Shown: in pieces, positions 43,201-53,581 of the stretch | Layout of the letters: each line of letters opens with the position of its first letter | Position numbering within the stretch: the stretch's first letter is position 1 | Origin: an uncultured Cohaesibacter sp. | GTDB lineage: Bacteria > Pseudomonadota > Alphaproteobacteria > Rhizobiales > Cohaesibacteraceae | Assembly (NCBI RefSeq): GCF_963676485.1 | Contig: NZ_OY781114.1 | Coordinates: 372,001-436,000, forward strand | Direction of reading: 5' to 3' | Length of the DNA stretch: 64,000 bases | The notes under the pieces: model-generated | Databases searched by the model: none | What the model saw: the letters and a program-made list of their open reading frames with translations, nothing else | What the model was told of the DNA's origin: nothing | Position numbers and translations under genes: made by a program

Positions 43201-43710
43201 TCACTCCGAAAGCTCCACCTTGGCGGTTCCGTTCTGGTTCCAGGCAAAAAGCACCAGATGCCAAAGACCGGGGGCCTTACGGGACGGGTCTATCAGCCCC
43301 TGCGCTCCCATGGCTTCCAGTTGAGCGCGCACATGCCACGATCTGGGCGTCCCTCCTTTTGCGACCTCTGCCTGCCAAGGAGCGATTGCGTCATCAAGGT
43401 TGATCCCGGCGGCATTTCGAGCCACCTCATTTCGCAAATCGAAAATATGATGGGCAGAGACATGCACCGAAACCAGAGAAAGGCTTTCGCTCCTATTCTC
43501 TTTATGAGCGACCAAGGCTGCCTTAACGCCTTCTGGTGAGGAACTGAGATAAAGCGTGGGCTGATCGCTTCGGGAGTATCGCCCGGGATTTATAGATCCC
43601 GCAATAGCATGCGCCCGAAAGGCAGGATCAACGGCGCGATAGAAAATGCCCTCTACATGCACAAAAGGCGTCTCATCTGTCGAGACAATATCCGCTTTTC
43701 CAAAAGACAT
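43201..43710 (-). CDS. RES-domain protein without adjacent antitoxin
   Basis: A 169-residue RES-fold protein. Family marks are FYRAVDPAF with the first Arg, INPGRYSRSDQPTLYLSSSPEG (second Arg, Tyr and Glu of the active site), and the C-terminal WHLVLFAWNQNG. RES toxins destroy cellular NAD+, and are normally encoded next to an Xre-type antitoxin. No such gene lies on either side, so this may be a housekeeping member of the family. GGAGAGG precedes the ATG. Confidence 0.8.
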   Translation of the reverse strand: MSFGKADIVSTDETPFVHVEGIFYRAVDPAFRAHAIAGSINPGRYSRSDQPTLYLSSSPEGVKAALVAHKENRSESLSLVSVHVSAHHIFDLRNEVARNAAGINLDDAIAPWQAEVAKGGTPRSWHVRAQLEAMGAQGLIDPSRKAPGLWHLVLFAWNQNGTAKVELSE

Positions 43711-43781
43711 CCTGTTGTCCTCTCCCTTTCGCCGGAAACAAGCTCACCAGCCCCTCTTATGCAACCACCCTTAAACAAAAA

Positions 43782-43808
43782 AAGCAAAGCCCGATATGAG
43801 CTTTGCTT
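43782..43808 (-). terminator. Terminator of the dnaJ-like gene
   Basis: Arms AAGCAAAGC / GCTTTGCTT with a 9-base loop, followed on the minus strand by seven T residues (43775-43781), just after the stop codon at 43847. Confidence 0.85.
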
Positions 43809-43846
43809 CCTTGTTCTTACGATCTGCGGGTATCCAAGGTCCGGCC

Positions 43847-44845
43847 TTAGCCGAATTCTGGCCCACGCGGGCGGTAAGGTCGGGTATCCTGCCAATCTTC
43901 CATCAAGGTTCTAAGGCCCGGATCGGAGCCTTCCGGCAGCATGATCTTGGCCGTCACCAGAAGATCACCCCGGTTGCCGTTCCTGTCGGGCAGGCCCTTG
44001 CCTTTAAGGCGCAGGCTTTTGCCCGAACTCATGCCAGCCGGAATTTTCACCTCGGCCTTGCCCTCAAGGGTCGGTATGCGCACCTTCGCCCCCAGCACCG
44101 CTTCATAAAGGGTCAGCGGCAACTCAAGACGGATGTTGGTTTCTTCAACCGTAAACAACTTGTGCGACTGAATCTGGATCGTGACCAAAGCATCGCCTGA
44201 CGGGCCGGTGCGACTCTCAAAGCCCTGCCCTTTCATGCGGATGGTCTGACCATCTTTCACGCCCTTGGGCACAGACATGTCCAGCGTTTTGCCGGTAGGC
44301 AGATGCACGCGGCGTTTATCGCCGGAAACGAGGTCTTCAAGGGTTACCCTCAGCTTGGCTTCGGCATCCTGCCCCTTTTGTGGCTGGGCGCGATGCTGGC
44401 CACCAGCATGACCCGCGCCGCCGAAGGGATCAGCCCCCGCGCCAAACGGATTGCCGCCTGCGCGTCGACCGCCGCCAGCCATGTTGCCAAAGATTTCGCT
44501 GAAAATGTCTTCCGTCGTGCCGCCGCCCCCGAATGGATTGCCACCACGACCGCCATCAGCGAACGGATTGCCGCCGCTGCCGCCGAACGGATTGCCACCA
44601 CCGGCAAATCCGTGAAACTTTTCCTTGCCTTCGGCGTCTATCTCGCCACGGTCATATTTTCCGCGCTTTTCCTTGTCACCAACAATCTCGTAGGCCTGAT
44701 TGACCTCGGAGAATTTCTCTTGCGCTTTGGGATCGCTCTTGTTCTGATCGGGGTGATATTTTTTCGCAAGCTTGCGGAATGCGCTCTTGATCTCGCGCTC
44801 ATCCGCCGACTTGGACACCCCAAGCACGCTGTATGGATCTCTCAT
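43847..44845 (-). CDS. DnaJ-class co-chaperone (CbpA-like, no zinc finger)
   Basis: A 332-residue Hsp40. Residues 1-70 form the J domain with the HPD motif ([11 protein letters not shown]). A Gly/Phe-rich region follows with the unit GGNPF repeated at least four times. The C-terminal substrate domain runs from about residue 165 to the end ([43 protein letters not shown]). There is no CxxCxGxG zinc domain, so it is of the DnaJB/CbpA class and works with DnaK. AAGGAC precedes the ATG. It is divergent from the M42 peptidase gene. Confidence 0.92.
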   Translation of the reverse strand: MRDPYSVLGVSKSADEREIKSAFRKLAKKYHPDQNKSDPKAQEKFSEVNQAYEIVGDKEKRGKYDRGEIDAEGKEKFHGFAGGGNPFGGSGGNPFADGGRGGNPFGGGGTTEDIFSEIFGNMAGGGRRAGGNPFGAGADPFGGAGHAGGQHRAQPQKGQDAEAKLRVTLEDLVSGDKRRVHLPTGKTLDMSVPKGVKDGQTIRMKGQGFESRTGPSGDALVTIQIQSHKLFTVEETNIRLELPLTLYEAVLGAKVRIPTLEGKAEVKIPAGMSSGKSLRLKGKGLPDRNGNRGDLLVTAKIMLPEGSDPGLRTLMEDWQDTRPYRPRGPEFG

Positions 44846-45032
44846 CAGTCTTGTCCTTCACCCCCGTCGATGCGCCCGTCAGGCACGCGCCGACAGTGTT
44901 CAATTGGATTCGCTAGACAGCACCTAGGGGAAAGCCCTTAAACAAGCGACTACGAATCATTGCCTGATGCTGTCATTTCACGTTACCTCTGATATAGAGT
45001 GTCTCATTCGAAATTTCCATAGAGAGAACATA

Positions 45033-46085
45033 ATGAACATTGATCTTCTCCGTCGCCTTTGCGAAACCCCCGGTGTTCCGGGCCGCGAACATCGCATCCG
45101 CGCCCTGATTGAAAAAGAAGCCGAAGGCCTCTTTGATGAAATCTATACTGACGCCATGGGGTCGCTCGTCTGCACCCGCTTCCCGACGACCGAGCAGGAA
45201 GAAGGGGCTGTTCCAGAGCGCATCCTGCTGCTCTGCCACATGGACGAGATCGGCTTTCTCGTCAGCCATATTTCCGACAAGGGCTTCATCAATATCGACC
45301 CGGTGGGCGGTTTTGACCCGCGCACCCTTTTTGCACGCCGCGTGCTCGTTTGCACCAATGACGGCGACTACAAGGGCGTTATGAATCCGGGCGGCAAGGG
45401 CCTGCATATCTCCACCCCGGAAGAACGCAAGAAGCTGCCGGAAGTAACCGACTTCATTGTCGATCTGGGCATGGGTGAAACCACCAAGGAAAAAGTCAAG
45501 GTCGGCGATTATATCGTCATGGACGAGCCCCTGCTCGACATGGGCGAGAAAGTGGTCTCCAAAGCGCTGGACAACCGCATCGCCTGCTGGCTCGGCATCG
45601 AAGTCATCCGCGAGATCGTTGAAGCCAAGGTCGCCCATGAGTGCGAAATCACGGTTGCCTTCACCGCTCAGGAAGAAGTCGGCCTCAGAGGCGCCCGTAC
45701 GGCAAGCTTTGGTGTTGCCCCCGATGTTGTCATCGGCGTTGACACCACCCTTTCCTGCGACACGCCGGGTACACCGGAAAAGGATACCGTCACCACCCAG
45801 GGTAAAGGCGCAGGCCTTGACATCAAGGACGGGTCCTTCATCGCCGATATCGATCTGGTGGAAGAACTCGAAGCAGTGGCCAGCGAAAAGGACATCCCTG
45901 TACAGCGCTTCATTCTGGCCCGTGGTGGACAGGACGGAGCTGCTGGTCAGCAGGCCGGTTCCGGCACCAAGGCAGCTGCCATCGGCGTTGGTACTCGCTA
46001 CATCCACACCGTTTGCGAGATGATCGACAAGACCGACATCCAGTCCGCAAAAGACCTGTTGGTCAGCTATCTTGGCAAGCATTGA
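45033..46085 (+). CDS. M42 family metallopeptidase (glutamyl aminopeptidase/endoglucanase-like)
   Basis: A 350-residue di-zinc aminopeptidase of the M42 (FrvX/TET) family. Metal and catalytic residues are visible: His in LLCHMDEIGF, Asp in ALDNRIAC, Glu-Glu in AQEEVGLRGA, Asp in GVDTTLS, and His in RYIHTVCEM. M42 enzymes assemble into large tetrahedral particles that trim short peptides. The start is the ATG with GAGAGAAC upstream; the frame is open 22 codons earlier. Confidence 0.92.
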   Translation: MNIDLLRRLCETPGVPGREHRIRALIEKEAEGLFDEIYTDAMGSLVCTRFPTTEQEEGAVPERILLLCHMDEIGFLVSHISDKGFINIDPVGGFDPRTLFARRVLVCTNDGDYKGVMNPGGKGLHISTPEERKKLPEVTDFIVDLGMGETTKEKVKVGDYIVMDEPLLDMGEKVVSKALDNRIACWLGIEVIREIVEAKVAHECEITVAFTAQEEVGLRGARTASFGVAPDVVIGVDTTLSCDTPGTPEKDTVTTQGKGAGLDIKDGSFIADIDLVEELEAVASEKDIPVQRFILARGGQDGAAGQQAGSGTKAAAIGVGTRYIHTVCEMIDKTDIQSAKDLLVSYLGKH

Positions 46086-46115
46086 TCCCTCATCCGGATC
46101 ATCTACAGACGATGG

Positions 46116-46138
46116 AAGGGGAGCATCATGCTCCCCTT
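46116..46138 (+). terminator. Terminator of the M42 peptidase gene
   Basis: Arms AAGGGGAGCA / TGCTCCCCTT with a TCA loop, followed by TTT, 30 bp after the stop codon. Confidence 0.88.
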
Positions 46139-46556
46139 TTTATTGCTTTGCTTTAAGCCCTTCATGCGCATTCCCAACCCGGAAGAAATCACTTTTAAAG
46201 TTATTTATAATGAGTCTTTTGAATCACTTAAACGCCTTTGCTGAACTCTCTCTTCGGCCTCTTAAAGCTTTTATTAACCATAAAGTCGGCTTCATCAGAG
46301 GGCATGATCGAGATATACGCAACACAGCCTTGCACCAATTGAGGTCTATCGAGGCGTTTTTGCGCTCCCTTCGCTCAGAGAAACATGGTAATCGTCATCT
46401 CGCCATTTCTTGACGCATTCGGCAGAGCAGCCCGCAAAGGGCGCCGGTCTCTTTTCCGGCGGTTTCCGCCATTGGCACTCGTGCGTGTGTCAGGGGGCAA
46501 TCCGATTATATTTGAAGGCCCAACACGGTCCAGCAAGAAGGAAGAGAGGAACGCAA
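46139..46556. other. Upstream region of lrgAB, no gene supported
   Basis: A 67-codon plus-strand frame from 46210 lacks a ribosome binding site and has no recognisable features. The promoter of the lrgA-lrgB pair should be here. Confidence 0.4.
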
Positions 46557-46916
46557 TTGCTCTTCTATTTAACAATCATATTACTCTGCCAGCTGATTGG
46601 GGAAGCACTGGTTACGCTCTTTGATCTTCCCGTTCCGGGCCCAGTTATCGGGATGGCGATCATGTTTGTCGGCCTGCTGATCAAAGGCTCTGTGCCCGAT
46701 GGTCTTTCAAGCGTGGGCGACACACTGCTCTCGCACATGTCTCTTCTGTTCATCCCGGCAGGTGTCGGGATCATGGTCAATGCAGAGCTGATCCAGCGCG
46801 AGTTCGTGCCCATCACCGTTTCGCTGGTCATAAGCACCTTGCTTTGCATCGCAGTCACGGGGCTCTTGATGAGCTGGCTTACCCGCAACAAATCCATCGG
46901 CGGGTATAAGGAGTAG
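46557..46916 (+). CDS. lrgA: CidA/LrgA family membrane protein (TTG start)
   Basis: A 119-residue, four-helix holin-like protein: LCQLIGEALVTLFDLPVPGPVIGM, ending in SWLTRNKSIGG. LrgA/CidA proteins are proposed to control murein hydrolase export or act as transporters of small acids. No ATG gives a sensible length; the TTG at 46557 follows GAGAGGA and gives the usual size. The longer frame upstream encodes 49 unlike, basic residues. It is followed by lrgB after 5 bp. Confidence 0.82.
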   Translation: MLFYLTIILLCQLIGEALVTLFDLPVPGPVIGMAIMFVGLLIKGSVPDGLSSVGDTLLSHMSLLFIPAGVGIMVNAELIQREFVPITVSLVISTLLCIAVTGLLMSWLTRNKSIGGYKE

Positions 46917-46921
46917 AGACG

Positions 46922-47638
46922 ATGCAATCCCTCAACACGCTTTTGTCGCATTTGAGCGAAAGCCCTCTGCTCTATCTTACGCTGACACTGATCGCTTATC
47001 AAATCGGCCTTTTTCTCTATGATAAATCAGGCCGGAAACCGCTCGTTAATCCGGTGCTGATCGCCATCATCCTGCTGGTTCTGTTGCTGCTGGTGACAGG
47101 CACTCCCTATGATCGCTATTTCGAGGGTGCCTCATTCCTGCATTTCCTTCTGGGGCCGGCGACGGTGGCACTGGCCATTCCGCTTTATCGGCAATTTGAG
47201 AAAGTGCGCAAGTCGGCGCTGGCCATTTCCATTAGCCTGCTTACCGGTTCGGCGGTTTCGGCTGTGTCTTCGGTGTTGATCGCCTGGGCACTGGGGGGCT
47301 CTGAACAGTCATTCCTGTCGCTGGCGCCCAAGTCCGTCACCACGCCGGTTTCCATGGGAATCACCGAAGCGCTGGGCGGGGTGCCCTCTCTCACTGCCGT
47401 TCTGGTCATTATCACCGGCATTCTGGGGGCCTCTCTCGGGCCCACCGTGCTCAATATCGTACGGGTCAAAAGCTGGGCGGCCCGTGGCCTTGCCATCGGC
47501 ACGGCGGCACATGGGTTGGGCACGGCGCGTAAACTACAGGTGAATGACGAGGCGGGGGCCTTCTCCGGCCTCGCAATGGGGCTCAATGCACTGGCAACGG
47601 CAATCCTCCTGCCCATCGTCTGGTACTGGATTTTCTGA
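46922..47638 (+). CDS. lrgB: LrgB family membrane protein
   Basis: A 238-residue protein with about seven helices and the LrgB hallmarks: LLGPATVALAIPLYRQ, APKSVTTPVSMGITEALGG and the C-terminal GTAAHGLGTARKLQVNDEAG. It works with LrgA. Homologues in other bacteria, including plant plastids, carry glycolate and related acids. Starts 5 bp after lrgA on the same strand. Confidence 0.92.
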   Translation: MQSLNTLLSHLSESPLLYLTLTLIAYQIGLFLYDKSGRKPLVNPVLIAIILLVLLLLVTGTPYDRYFEGASFLHFLLGPATVALAIPLYRQFEKVRKSALAISISLLTGSAVSAVSSVLIAWALGGSEQSFLSLAPKSVTTPVSMGITEALGGVPSLTAVLVIITGILGASLGPTVLNIVRVKSWAARGLAIGTAAHGLGTARKLQVNDEAGAFSGLAMGLNALATAILLPIVWYWIF

Positions 47639-47693
47639 CAATCGGCCCTTCTCTCTGATTGCTATTTTCTTCAATACAATCAGAGAGAGTTTC

Positions 47694-47966
47694 ATGGCAC
47701 GCCAGACCAACACGATTGTTATTCTGTGCAATGTCCTGTTGATCGCCGTCTTTCTATTTCTGATTTTCTACGGCGACAATCTCGGGTTTCCGGCTTTTGC
47801 CGGCACCATGGTGCCCTTGTTCATCCTGTCGATTTTCGCAAGCTTGGTCTACGGCCTGTTTGCCCGCTTTGGCAGTTGGATATACCACTCTCGCCTCACC
47901 GATCCCGATTGGCGCAAAAGCGTTGTGATGGACAAGCAGACAGAGCAGATGCGTTATTTCAAATAA
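47694..47966 (+). CDS. Small membrane protein with two helices
   Basis: A 90-residue protein with GAGAGAG upstream of the ATG. Two hydrophobic segments (about residues 8-26 and 39-55) are followed by a charged cytoplasmic tail (RLTDPDWRKSVVMDKQTEQM). It may be the third gene of the lrgAB operon (55 bp later). I do not recognise the family. Confidence 0.65.
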   Translation: MARQTNTIVILCNVLLIAVFLFLIFYGDNLGFPAFAGTMVPLFILSIFASLVYGLFARFGSWIYHSRLTDPDWRKSVVMDKQTEQMRYFK

Positions 47967-48052
47967 ATCGGAATTTATGTCCAAGCTTCAACCCCGGAAG
48001 CCCGACAACTGGCAGACAGGTATCTGAAAGACTGACTGAATGTCATCCATAG

Positions 48053-48089
48053 AAAACCCCAGCGGATCACCCTGATCCGTCGGGGTTTT
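48053..48089. terminator. Bidirectional terminator between small membrane gene and poxB
   Basis: 17-base arms (AAAACCCCAGCGGATCA with TGATCCGTCGGGGTTTT, two central mismatches) and a CCC loop, T-rich on both strands. Confidence 0.88.
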
Positions 48090-48115
48090 GTTTCTAATAG
48101 CGTTCGTGCCGATGA

Positions 48116-49840
48116 TCAGCGCAGCCAGTTGGTCTTGGTCAGTTCCACCAGCTCTTCGCCACGGCCAGACAGGATGGCGCGCATCATATAGACGCTGAAA
48201 CCCTTGGCCTGTTCGACCTTGATCTTCGGCGGCATGGCCAGCTCCTGCTTGGCGACCATAACATCCATAAGGCCCGGGCCTGGTTTGGCGAGAAACTCTT
48301 CCATCTTGGCGGGCAATTCAGAATCATCCTCAACGCGCATGCCATCAATGCCGATCGCTTCGGCGATCTTGACGAAATCCGGATCGTTCAAATCCGTATC
48401 ATCAGAAATATAGCCACCAGCTTTCATTTCCATGGCCACAAAACCAAGGGAGTGGTTATGGAAGACAATCATCTTGACCGGCAGATCAAGCTGCTTGATG
48501 GTGAAGATATCCCCCATCAGCATGGAGAAGCCCCCATCGCCGCAAAGGGCGATCACTTGCCGGTCGGGTGCGGCGGCTTGTGCGCCGATGGCCTGCACCA
48601 TGGCGTTGGCCATGGAGCCGTGGTTGAAGGAGCCGATCAGGTTGCGCTTGCCATTCATTTCCAGATAGCGCGCAGCCCAGACGGTCGGCGTACCAACATC
48701 AGCGGTAAAGATCGCATCTTCAGAGGCCTTTTCACCGATGACCTTGGCCAGATATTGCGGATGGATATCCTGTTTGGATTTGCTTGGCTTGGCTAAGTCA
48801 TCCAGACCTTCGCGGGCCTTTCTGTAATGCTTGAGCGCCGTTTTGAGGAAGCTGTCATCCTTCTTTACGGTCAGCTTGGGCAACAGGGCAGCAAGGGTTG
48901 GTTTGACCTGACCAACAAGGCCCAGATCAATCTGGGTGTGAGCACCCAAAGCCTCGGGGCTAATATCCAGCTGCACGATTTTGGCGTCGGCCGGATAGAA
49001 AGCACGATAGGGGAAGCCGGAACCCAGAATAACCAGCGTGTCGGCATTTTCCATGGCATGATAGCCGGAAGAAAAGCCGATGAGACCTGTCATCCCAACA
49101 TCATAGGGATTGTCCCATTCCACATGTTCCTTGCCGCGCAGGGCATGGACAATCGGCGACTTGATGGTTTCGGCCAGCTTGATGACTTCTTCATGGGCAC
49201 CGGCACAGCCCGCGCCGCAAAGGAGCGTTGGCCGCTTTGCGCTGTTGAGGATGGCGGCCAGCTTGTCCAACTCTTCCTCGGCAGGCATAGAAACCGGCAG
49301 CGCAGGTTTGGACCAGCGCACGTCGATATCATCCGGCATTGCCTTCAGCGCAATATCACCCGGCAGCACCACGACCGCGACACCCTTTTTCAGAATGGCG
49401 TTGCGCATGGCCAGTTCCAGCACATAAGGCATCTGCTCAGGCGTACTGACCATTTCGCAATAGACGCTGCATTCCTTGAACAGCTCCTGCGGGTGCGTTT
49501 CCTGAAAATAGCCCGAGCCGATTTCGGAAGACGGGATATGGGCGGCAATCGCCAGCACGGGCACATGGTTGCGCTGGCAATCGAACAGACCATTGATCAG
49601 GTGCAGGTTGCCCGGACCACAAGAGCCTGCACAAACGGTCAATTCACCGGTCAGATGCGCTTCGGCGCCAGCGGCAAAAGCGGCAGCCTCTTCGTGACGG
49701 GTGCCCATCCAGCGGATTTTCTTCTGTCGATGCAGGCTGTCACTGATGCCATTGAGGGAGTCACCGGTCACGCCCCAGATGCGTTCAATGCCTGCTTCGG
49801 CAAGCGTTCTTGCTATAAAATTGGCTATGGATTCGCTCAT
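48116..49840 (-). CDS. poxB: Pyruvate dehydrogenase (quinone) / pyruvate oxidase
   Basis: A 574-residue thiamine-diphosphate flavoenzyme that oxidises pyruvate to acetate and CO2, passing electrons to quinone. The N-terminal domain has the catalytic Glu in [14 protein letters not shown], then [15 protein letters not shown]; the TPP motif is [12 protein letters not shown]...VFHNHSLG. The C-terminal 25 residues ([20 protein letters not shown]) match the PoxB membrane-binding peptide. Monocistronic, convergent with the 47694 gene. It is the only gene for acetate production from pyruvate in the window. Confidence 0.93.
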   Translation of the reverse strand: MSESIANFIARTLAEAGIERIWGVTGDSLNGISDSLHRQKKIRWMGTRHEEAAAFAAGAEAHLTGELTVCAGSCGPGNLHLINGLFDCQRNHVPVLAIAAHIPSSEIGSGYFQETHPQELFKECSVYCEMVSTPEQMPYVLELAMRNAILKKGVAVVVLPGDIALKAMPDDIDVRWSKPALPVSMPAEEELDKLAAILNSAKRPTLLCGAGCAGAHEEVIKLAETIKSPIVHALRGKEHVEWDNPYDVGMTGLIGFSSGYHAMENADTLVILGSGFPYRAFYPADAKIVQLDISPEALGAHTQIDLGLVGQVKPTLAALLPKLTVKKDDSFLKTALKHYRKAREGLDDLAKPSKSKQDIHPQYLAKVIGEKASEDAIFTADVGTPTVWAARYLEMNGKRNLIGSFNHGSMANAMVQAIGAQAAAPDRQVIALCGDGGFSMLMGDIFTIKQLDLPVKMIVFHNHSLGFVAMEMKAGGYISDDTDLNDPDFVKIAEAIGIDGMRVEDDSELPAKMEEFLAKPGPGLMDVMVAKQELAMPPKIKVEQAKGFSVYMMRAILSGRGEELVELTKTNWLR

Positions 49841-50335
49841 AATAAAGTCCCTTGGTCATAAATGGGCACTCACCCGACCAGAGGCGATCATGAAACGAGG
49901 CTGCGAAAGCAAGTGGAGGGATGCTTTCAGGTCTCGGACATCCGCCAATGTCCAAATGAGTGCAAAATGCGCAACGCAAGCGTGGTGCGTTTCGTCTCAG
50001 TCTGCAGACACGCTCTATATCAACGCATGAATGCTGCTTTTGTCCCAAAATGAAGGTCACGAACAGGTGACCTGCTTTTGAGAAAGCAGAATTCGTCTCC
50101 TGTCGCACGTCAGAGGCTACTATTGTGAAGTATGGCGGGCGGCGATCAGAGATTGGAAAAGATCCAATTTACACCCATAGATATCGGCCCGAATGCGTAT
50201 CTCTACAAGAAGCAATCGGCGAATGCGGACATGCGCTCAACGCATAACTAGATTCATAGAAGATGCATATTTGCATTCAATGCCATTGGCAGATTTGGAG
50301 AAAGAGAGAGAAAGCCCCCTCTTTGCTCCAGCATG
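49841..50335. other. Gap between dxs and poxB, no gene supported
   Basis: 495 bp. It contains a GGTCAC/GTGACC inverted repeat with a 6-bp centre at 50055-50072, close to a CTGCTTT/AAAGCAG pair. These could be regulatory sites for poxB or a weak hairpin. No protein gene is credible. Confidence 0.4.
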
Positions 50336-52264
50336 CTATGCCATTTCGCCAGCTTCGATTGCGGCGTTGAGATCCTTGCCCAACGCCTCAAACACGGCGC
50401 GAACGATGCCATCGGCATCCAGACCATTTTCCTTATACATGACATCGGGTTTGCCATGGTTGGTATAATGGTCTTCCATGGTCAGGGACCGGATCTTCAG
50501 GGAGCCATCCAGCGCTCCTTCAGCGGCCAGAAGATGCAGCACCTGAGAACCGAAACCGCCCACGGCCCCTTCCTCGATGGTGATCAGCATATCGTGGGTA
50601 CCGGCCAGTTCCAGAAGCATATCCCGGTCCAGAGGCTTGGCAAAGCGAGCATCCGCCACCGTTGTGCTGAGGCCATAGCCTTCGAGCCGTTCGGCGGCAT
50701 CCAGGCTTGCGGCAAGGCGTGTGCCCAGCGACAGGATAGCGACCTTGCTGCCTTGCTTGACGATACGCCCCTTGCCGATTTCCAGCGGCACACCCTCTTC
50801 AGGGATTTCAACGCCGACGCCTTCACCGCGTGGATACCGAAAGGCGATCGGGCCATCATCATAAGCACGAGCCGTCGCCACCATATGCACCAGCTCGGCT
50901 TCGTCACTTGCAGCCATGACCACCATATTGGGCAGAGAAGCAAGGAAGCCGATATCATAGGCGCCCGCATGGGTCGGGCCATCGGCCCCGACAAACCCGG
51001 CCCTGTCTATGGGGAATCGCACCGGCAGATTCTGGATGGCAACATCATGAACCACCTGATCATAGGCACGTTGCAAAAAGGTGGAGTAGATCGCGCAGAA
51101 GGGCTTCAGCCCTTCGCAGGCGAGGCCCGCAGCGAAGGTCACGGCATGCTGCTCGGCGATGCCCACATCGAAGGTGCGATCGGGGAATTGCTCTTCGAAA
51201 ATATCAATACCGGTGCCTGAAGGCATGGCGGCCGTGACTGCGACAATCTTCTTGTCCTTGGCCCCTTCCTTCGCGAGGCTTTCGCCAAAGATCTTGGTAT
51301 AGCTGGGCGCATTGCTGGGTGGTTTGAGCTGGGTGCCAGTGACCACATCAAAGCGACTGACGCCGTGATATTTGTCGCTTGCATGCTCGGCAGGCGCATA
51401 GCCCTTGCCCTTCTGGGTAACCACATGCACCAGAATGGGCCCCTTGTCCGTATCGCGCACATTTTTGAGGATCGGTAGCAGATGCTCCAGATTGTGCCCG
51501 TCAATCGGGCCGACATAATAGAAGCCCAGCTCTTCAAAGAGCGTGCCACCGGTAACGAAAGAGCGAGCAAATTCTTCGGCCTTGGCGGCCTTCTCCTTGA
51601 AGAAGCGCGGCAACTGATGGGCCAGCTGTTTGGCGGCACCGCGTAAGGAAAGGAAGGTTTTGCCAGAAATGAGGCGTGCCAGATAAGCGCTCATGGCGCC
51701 GGTGGGCGGCGCAATGGACATGTCATTGTCATTGAGAATGACGATCAGGCGGCTGTCGAGCGCTCCGGCATTGTTCATGGCCTCATAGGCCATACCGGCG
51801 CTCATGGCCCCGTCGCCGATGACGGCGATCACATTGCGGTCTTCGCCCTTGAGCTCGGAAGCCATCTGCATGCCCAGCCCTGCCGAAATGGAGGTCGAGC
51901 TATGGCCGGTGCCAAACGGATCGAACTCGCTCTCGGAGCGCTTGGTAAAGCCGGAGAGCCCACCGGGCTGACGCAGGGTGCGTATACGATCCCGGCGGCC
52001 GGTAAGAATCTTGTGCGGATAGGACTGATGCCCCACATCCCAGATGACACGATCATGGGGGGTGTTGAACACATGATGCAGTGCCACAGTCAATTCCACA
52101 ACACCCAGCCCGGCCCCCAAATGACCGCCAGTCACCGATACCGCATCTATGGTCTCGGTGCGCACGTCATCGGTGAGCGCCTTGAGCTGATCCATATCCA
52201 TTGAACGGATATCTTCAATGGACTTGATACTGTCGAGCGTGGGGGTCTTGGACAATTCCGTCAC
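50336..52264 (-). CDS. dxs: 1-deoxy-D-xylulose-5-phosphate synthase
   Basis: A 642-residue thiamine-diphosphate enzyme for the first step of the MEP isoprenoid pathway (pyruvate + glyceraldehyde 3-phosphate). Motifs: [50 protein letters not shown], the TPP site [18 protein letters not shown], and the C-terminal [17 protein letters not shown] plus [15 protein letters not shown]. Starts at GTG (ACGGAATTG follows). In many Rhizobiales dxs lies next to xseB and tlyA; here it is 43 kb from the former and 4 kb from the latter. Confidence 0.97.
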   Translation of the reverse strand: MTELSKTPTLDSIKSIEDIRSMDMDQLKALTDDVRTETIDAVSVTGGHLGAGLGVVELTVALHHVFNTPHDRVIWDVGHQSYPHKILTGRRDRIRTLRQPGGLSGFTKRSESEFDPFGTGHSSTSISAGLGMQMASELKGEDRNVIAVIGDGAMSAGMAYEAMNNAGALDSRLIVILNDNDMSIAPPTGAMSAYLARLISGKTFLSLRGAAKQLAHQLPRFFKEKAAKAEEFARSFVTGGTLFEELGFYYVGPIDGHNLEHLLPILKNVRDTDKGPILVHVVTQKGKGYAPAEHASDKYHGVSRFDVVTGTQLKPPSNAPSYTKIFGESLAKEGAKDKKIVAVTAAMPSGTGIDIFEEQFPDRTFDVGIAEQHAVTFAAGLACEGLKPFCAIYSTFLQRAYDQVVHDVAIQNLPVRFPIDRAGFVGADGPTHAGAYDIGFLASLPNMVVMAASDEAELVHMVATARAYDDGPIAFRYPRGEGVGVEIPEEGVPLEIGKGRIVKQGSKVAILSLGTRLAASLDAAERLEGYGLSTTVADARFAKPLDRDMLLELAGTHDMLITIEEGAVGGFGSQVLHLLAAEGALDGSLKIRSLTMEDHYTNHGKPDVMYKENGLDADGIVRAVFEALGKDLNAAIEAGEMA

Positions 52265-52613
52265 CTGTTATTCTTCGGCATGCGAGTTGGCTGCTCGCGC
52301 CACTGGTTTTCCTTTTAAGCCAATCAGTCCAACAAGAGACTGAAAGAACCGCCGGTTATGATTTCTGTCGTTACGCAGTTTACCATATACGTCCGGATAG
52401 TGGAGAGAGATCTATCAAAAGGATGGAAAACCACGCGCCTTGAGGTTTTGTACAGTGAAACAAACAGCCGCACGATGCGGAGTTATTTTTCAATGTCTAT
52501 AGGGAAATATGCCAGAGAGCAAGGATGCGGAACATCGCCAAATGGTCACATTTACAAGAGCGCGGTGCAAAATTTCCAGACTTTGCCAGATCAGGTGCTC
52601 CCAGAGCGGATGT
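52265..52613. other. Gap upstream of dxs, no gene supported
   Basis: 349 bp. One plus-strand open frame spans part of it without a ribosome binding site or recognisable product. The dxs promoter should lie here. Confidence 0.4.
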
Positions 52614-53255
52614 TCAAGCATATGGAAGGAAGAAGCTCCTTACTTTCTGCCAGACACTGCATGAGCGGCCATTGGCCATCAGCTGCTCCTTGATAGCATC
52701 AATCATCCAAATATCGTCCTCTTTCAGCTCCCCCCGGCCTTGCAAGCTGAGCAAATGATCATGGGCATTTTGCAGGAGGCGTTTGTTGTTTGGGCTATCC
52801 AGCTCGGCGGTGCGCCATTTTGCAATCACAAGCGCTCTTTGAAAGCTGCTATTCTGTGGCTGCGTGGCCACCAGCTTGTCACAAATAGCCAGTGCTTCGC
52901 CATAAGCAACCAGCGCCCCGACTTCATCGCCCAGCGCTCGCCTCAGATCGCCAACTTCGATCTGACAGATGCAGATCTCGTGCTCTATCTCGCACTGGCT
53001 TTTATGGTGCCTGCACAGCCCTTCGTAATGCATGAGCATCTCTTCATAGTGCGCGAGTGCTGCCTGCTTATCACCATGCTTCAAATACCGTTTGCCGATG
53101 GATTTGTGAATTTCAATGAGATCGCGTCTGCGCGCCGAGCTGAAAGGGTTCTCGGCAAAGCGAGCTTGGGCTTGCGCAAGCTCTTGCCCAAGCCTTCTGT
53201 CGGTTTCATAGCTTCCTCGTGCCTCTATTTCAGAAGTACGTGAATCCCCGGCCAT
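52614..53255 (-). CDS. Cytoplasmic TPR-like helical protein
   Basis: A 213-residue protein made of helical repeats. Units such as IHKSIGKRYLKHGDKQAALAHYEEML and QIEVGDLRRALGDEVGALVAYGEAL have the TPR spacing and suggest a protein-protein interaction role. There is no signal peptide. The ATG following AAGGGG is chosen over one 19 codons upstream. The sequence is Cys-rich in the middle (CRHHKSQCEIEHEICICQ). Partner unknown. Confidence 0.7.
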   Translation of the reverse strand: MAGDSRTSEIEARGSYETDRRLGQELAQAQARFAENPFSSARRRDLIEIHKSIGKRYLKHGDKQAALAHYEEMLMHYEGLCRHHKSQCEIEHEICICQIEVGDLRRALGDEVGALVAYGEALAICDKLVATQPQNSSFQRALVIAKWRTAELDSPNNKRLLQNAHDHLLSLQGRGELKEDDIWMIDAIKEQLMANGRSCSVWQKVRSFFLPYA

Positions 53256-53581
53256 TCGGTCCCCTTTGCACACTTGTATCTTTGCCGCATAAAGCCCCTT
53301 ACCGCGCACCAAGCAGCAGACTGCAAGGATTAGTAAATATCAAAGACCACTATCTTTTTACTACTTCTAGGTTGCATTTTCACATAACGCGCTCATCATT
53401 GGCGGCAATCCAATGCAAGAGGAACTGGAATTTGTACAAAATAGAACAAATCTGGTCCGGCATTAAGAATTTGTGAAAGTCCACTCACTTCTCCCTACGG
53501 TAAAATGCCACTTGACGAAAGAGCGTCCAGAGCGCATTCTTCACAAGAACATTTAGTGAACATTTTAATCTGGAGGATATG
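53256..53581. other. Divergent promoter gap, no gene supported
   Basis: 326 bp between the TPR gene and the VOC gene, AT-rich in the centre. No credible gene; it should hold the promoters of both. Confidence 0.4.

Noticed and set aside
44973-46082. 369-codon minus-strand open frame over the M42 peptidase
   Set aside because: Exact mirror of an identified gene.
48827-49861. 344-codon plus-strand open frame over poxB
   Set aside because: Antisense to pyruvate oxidase, no homology.
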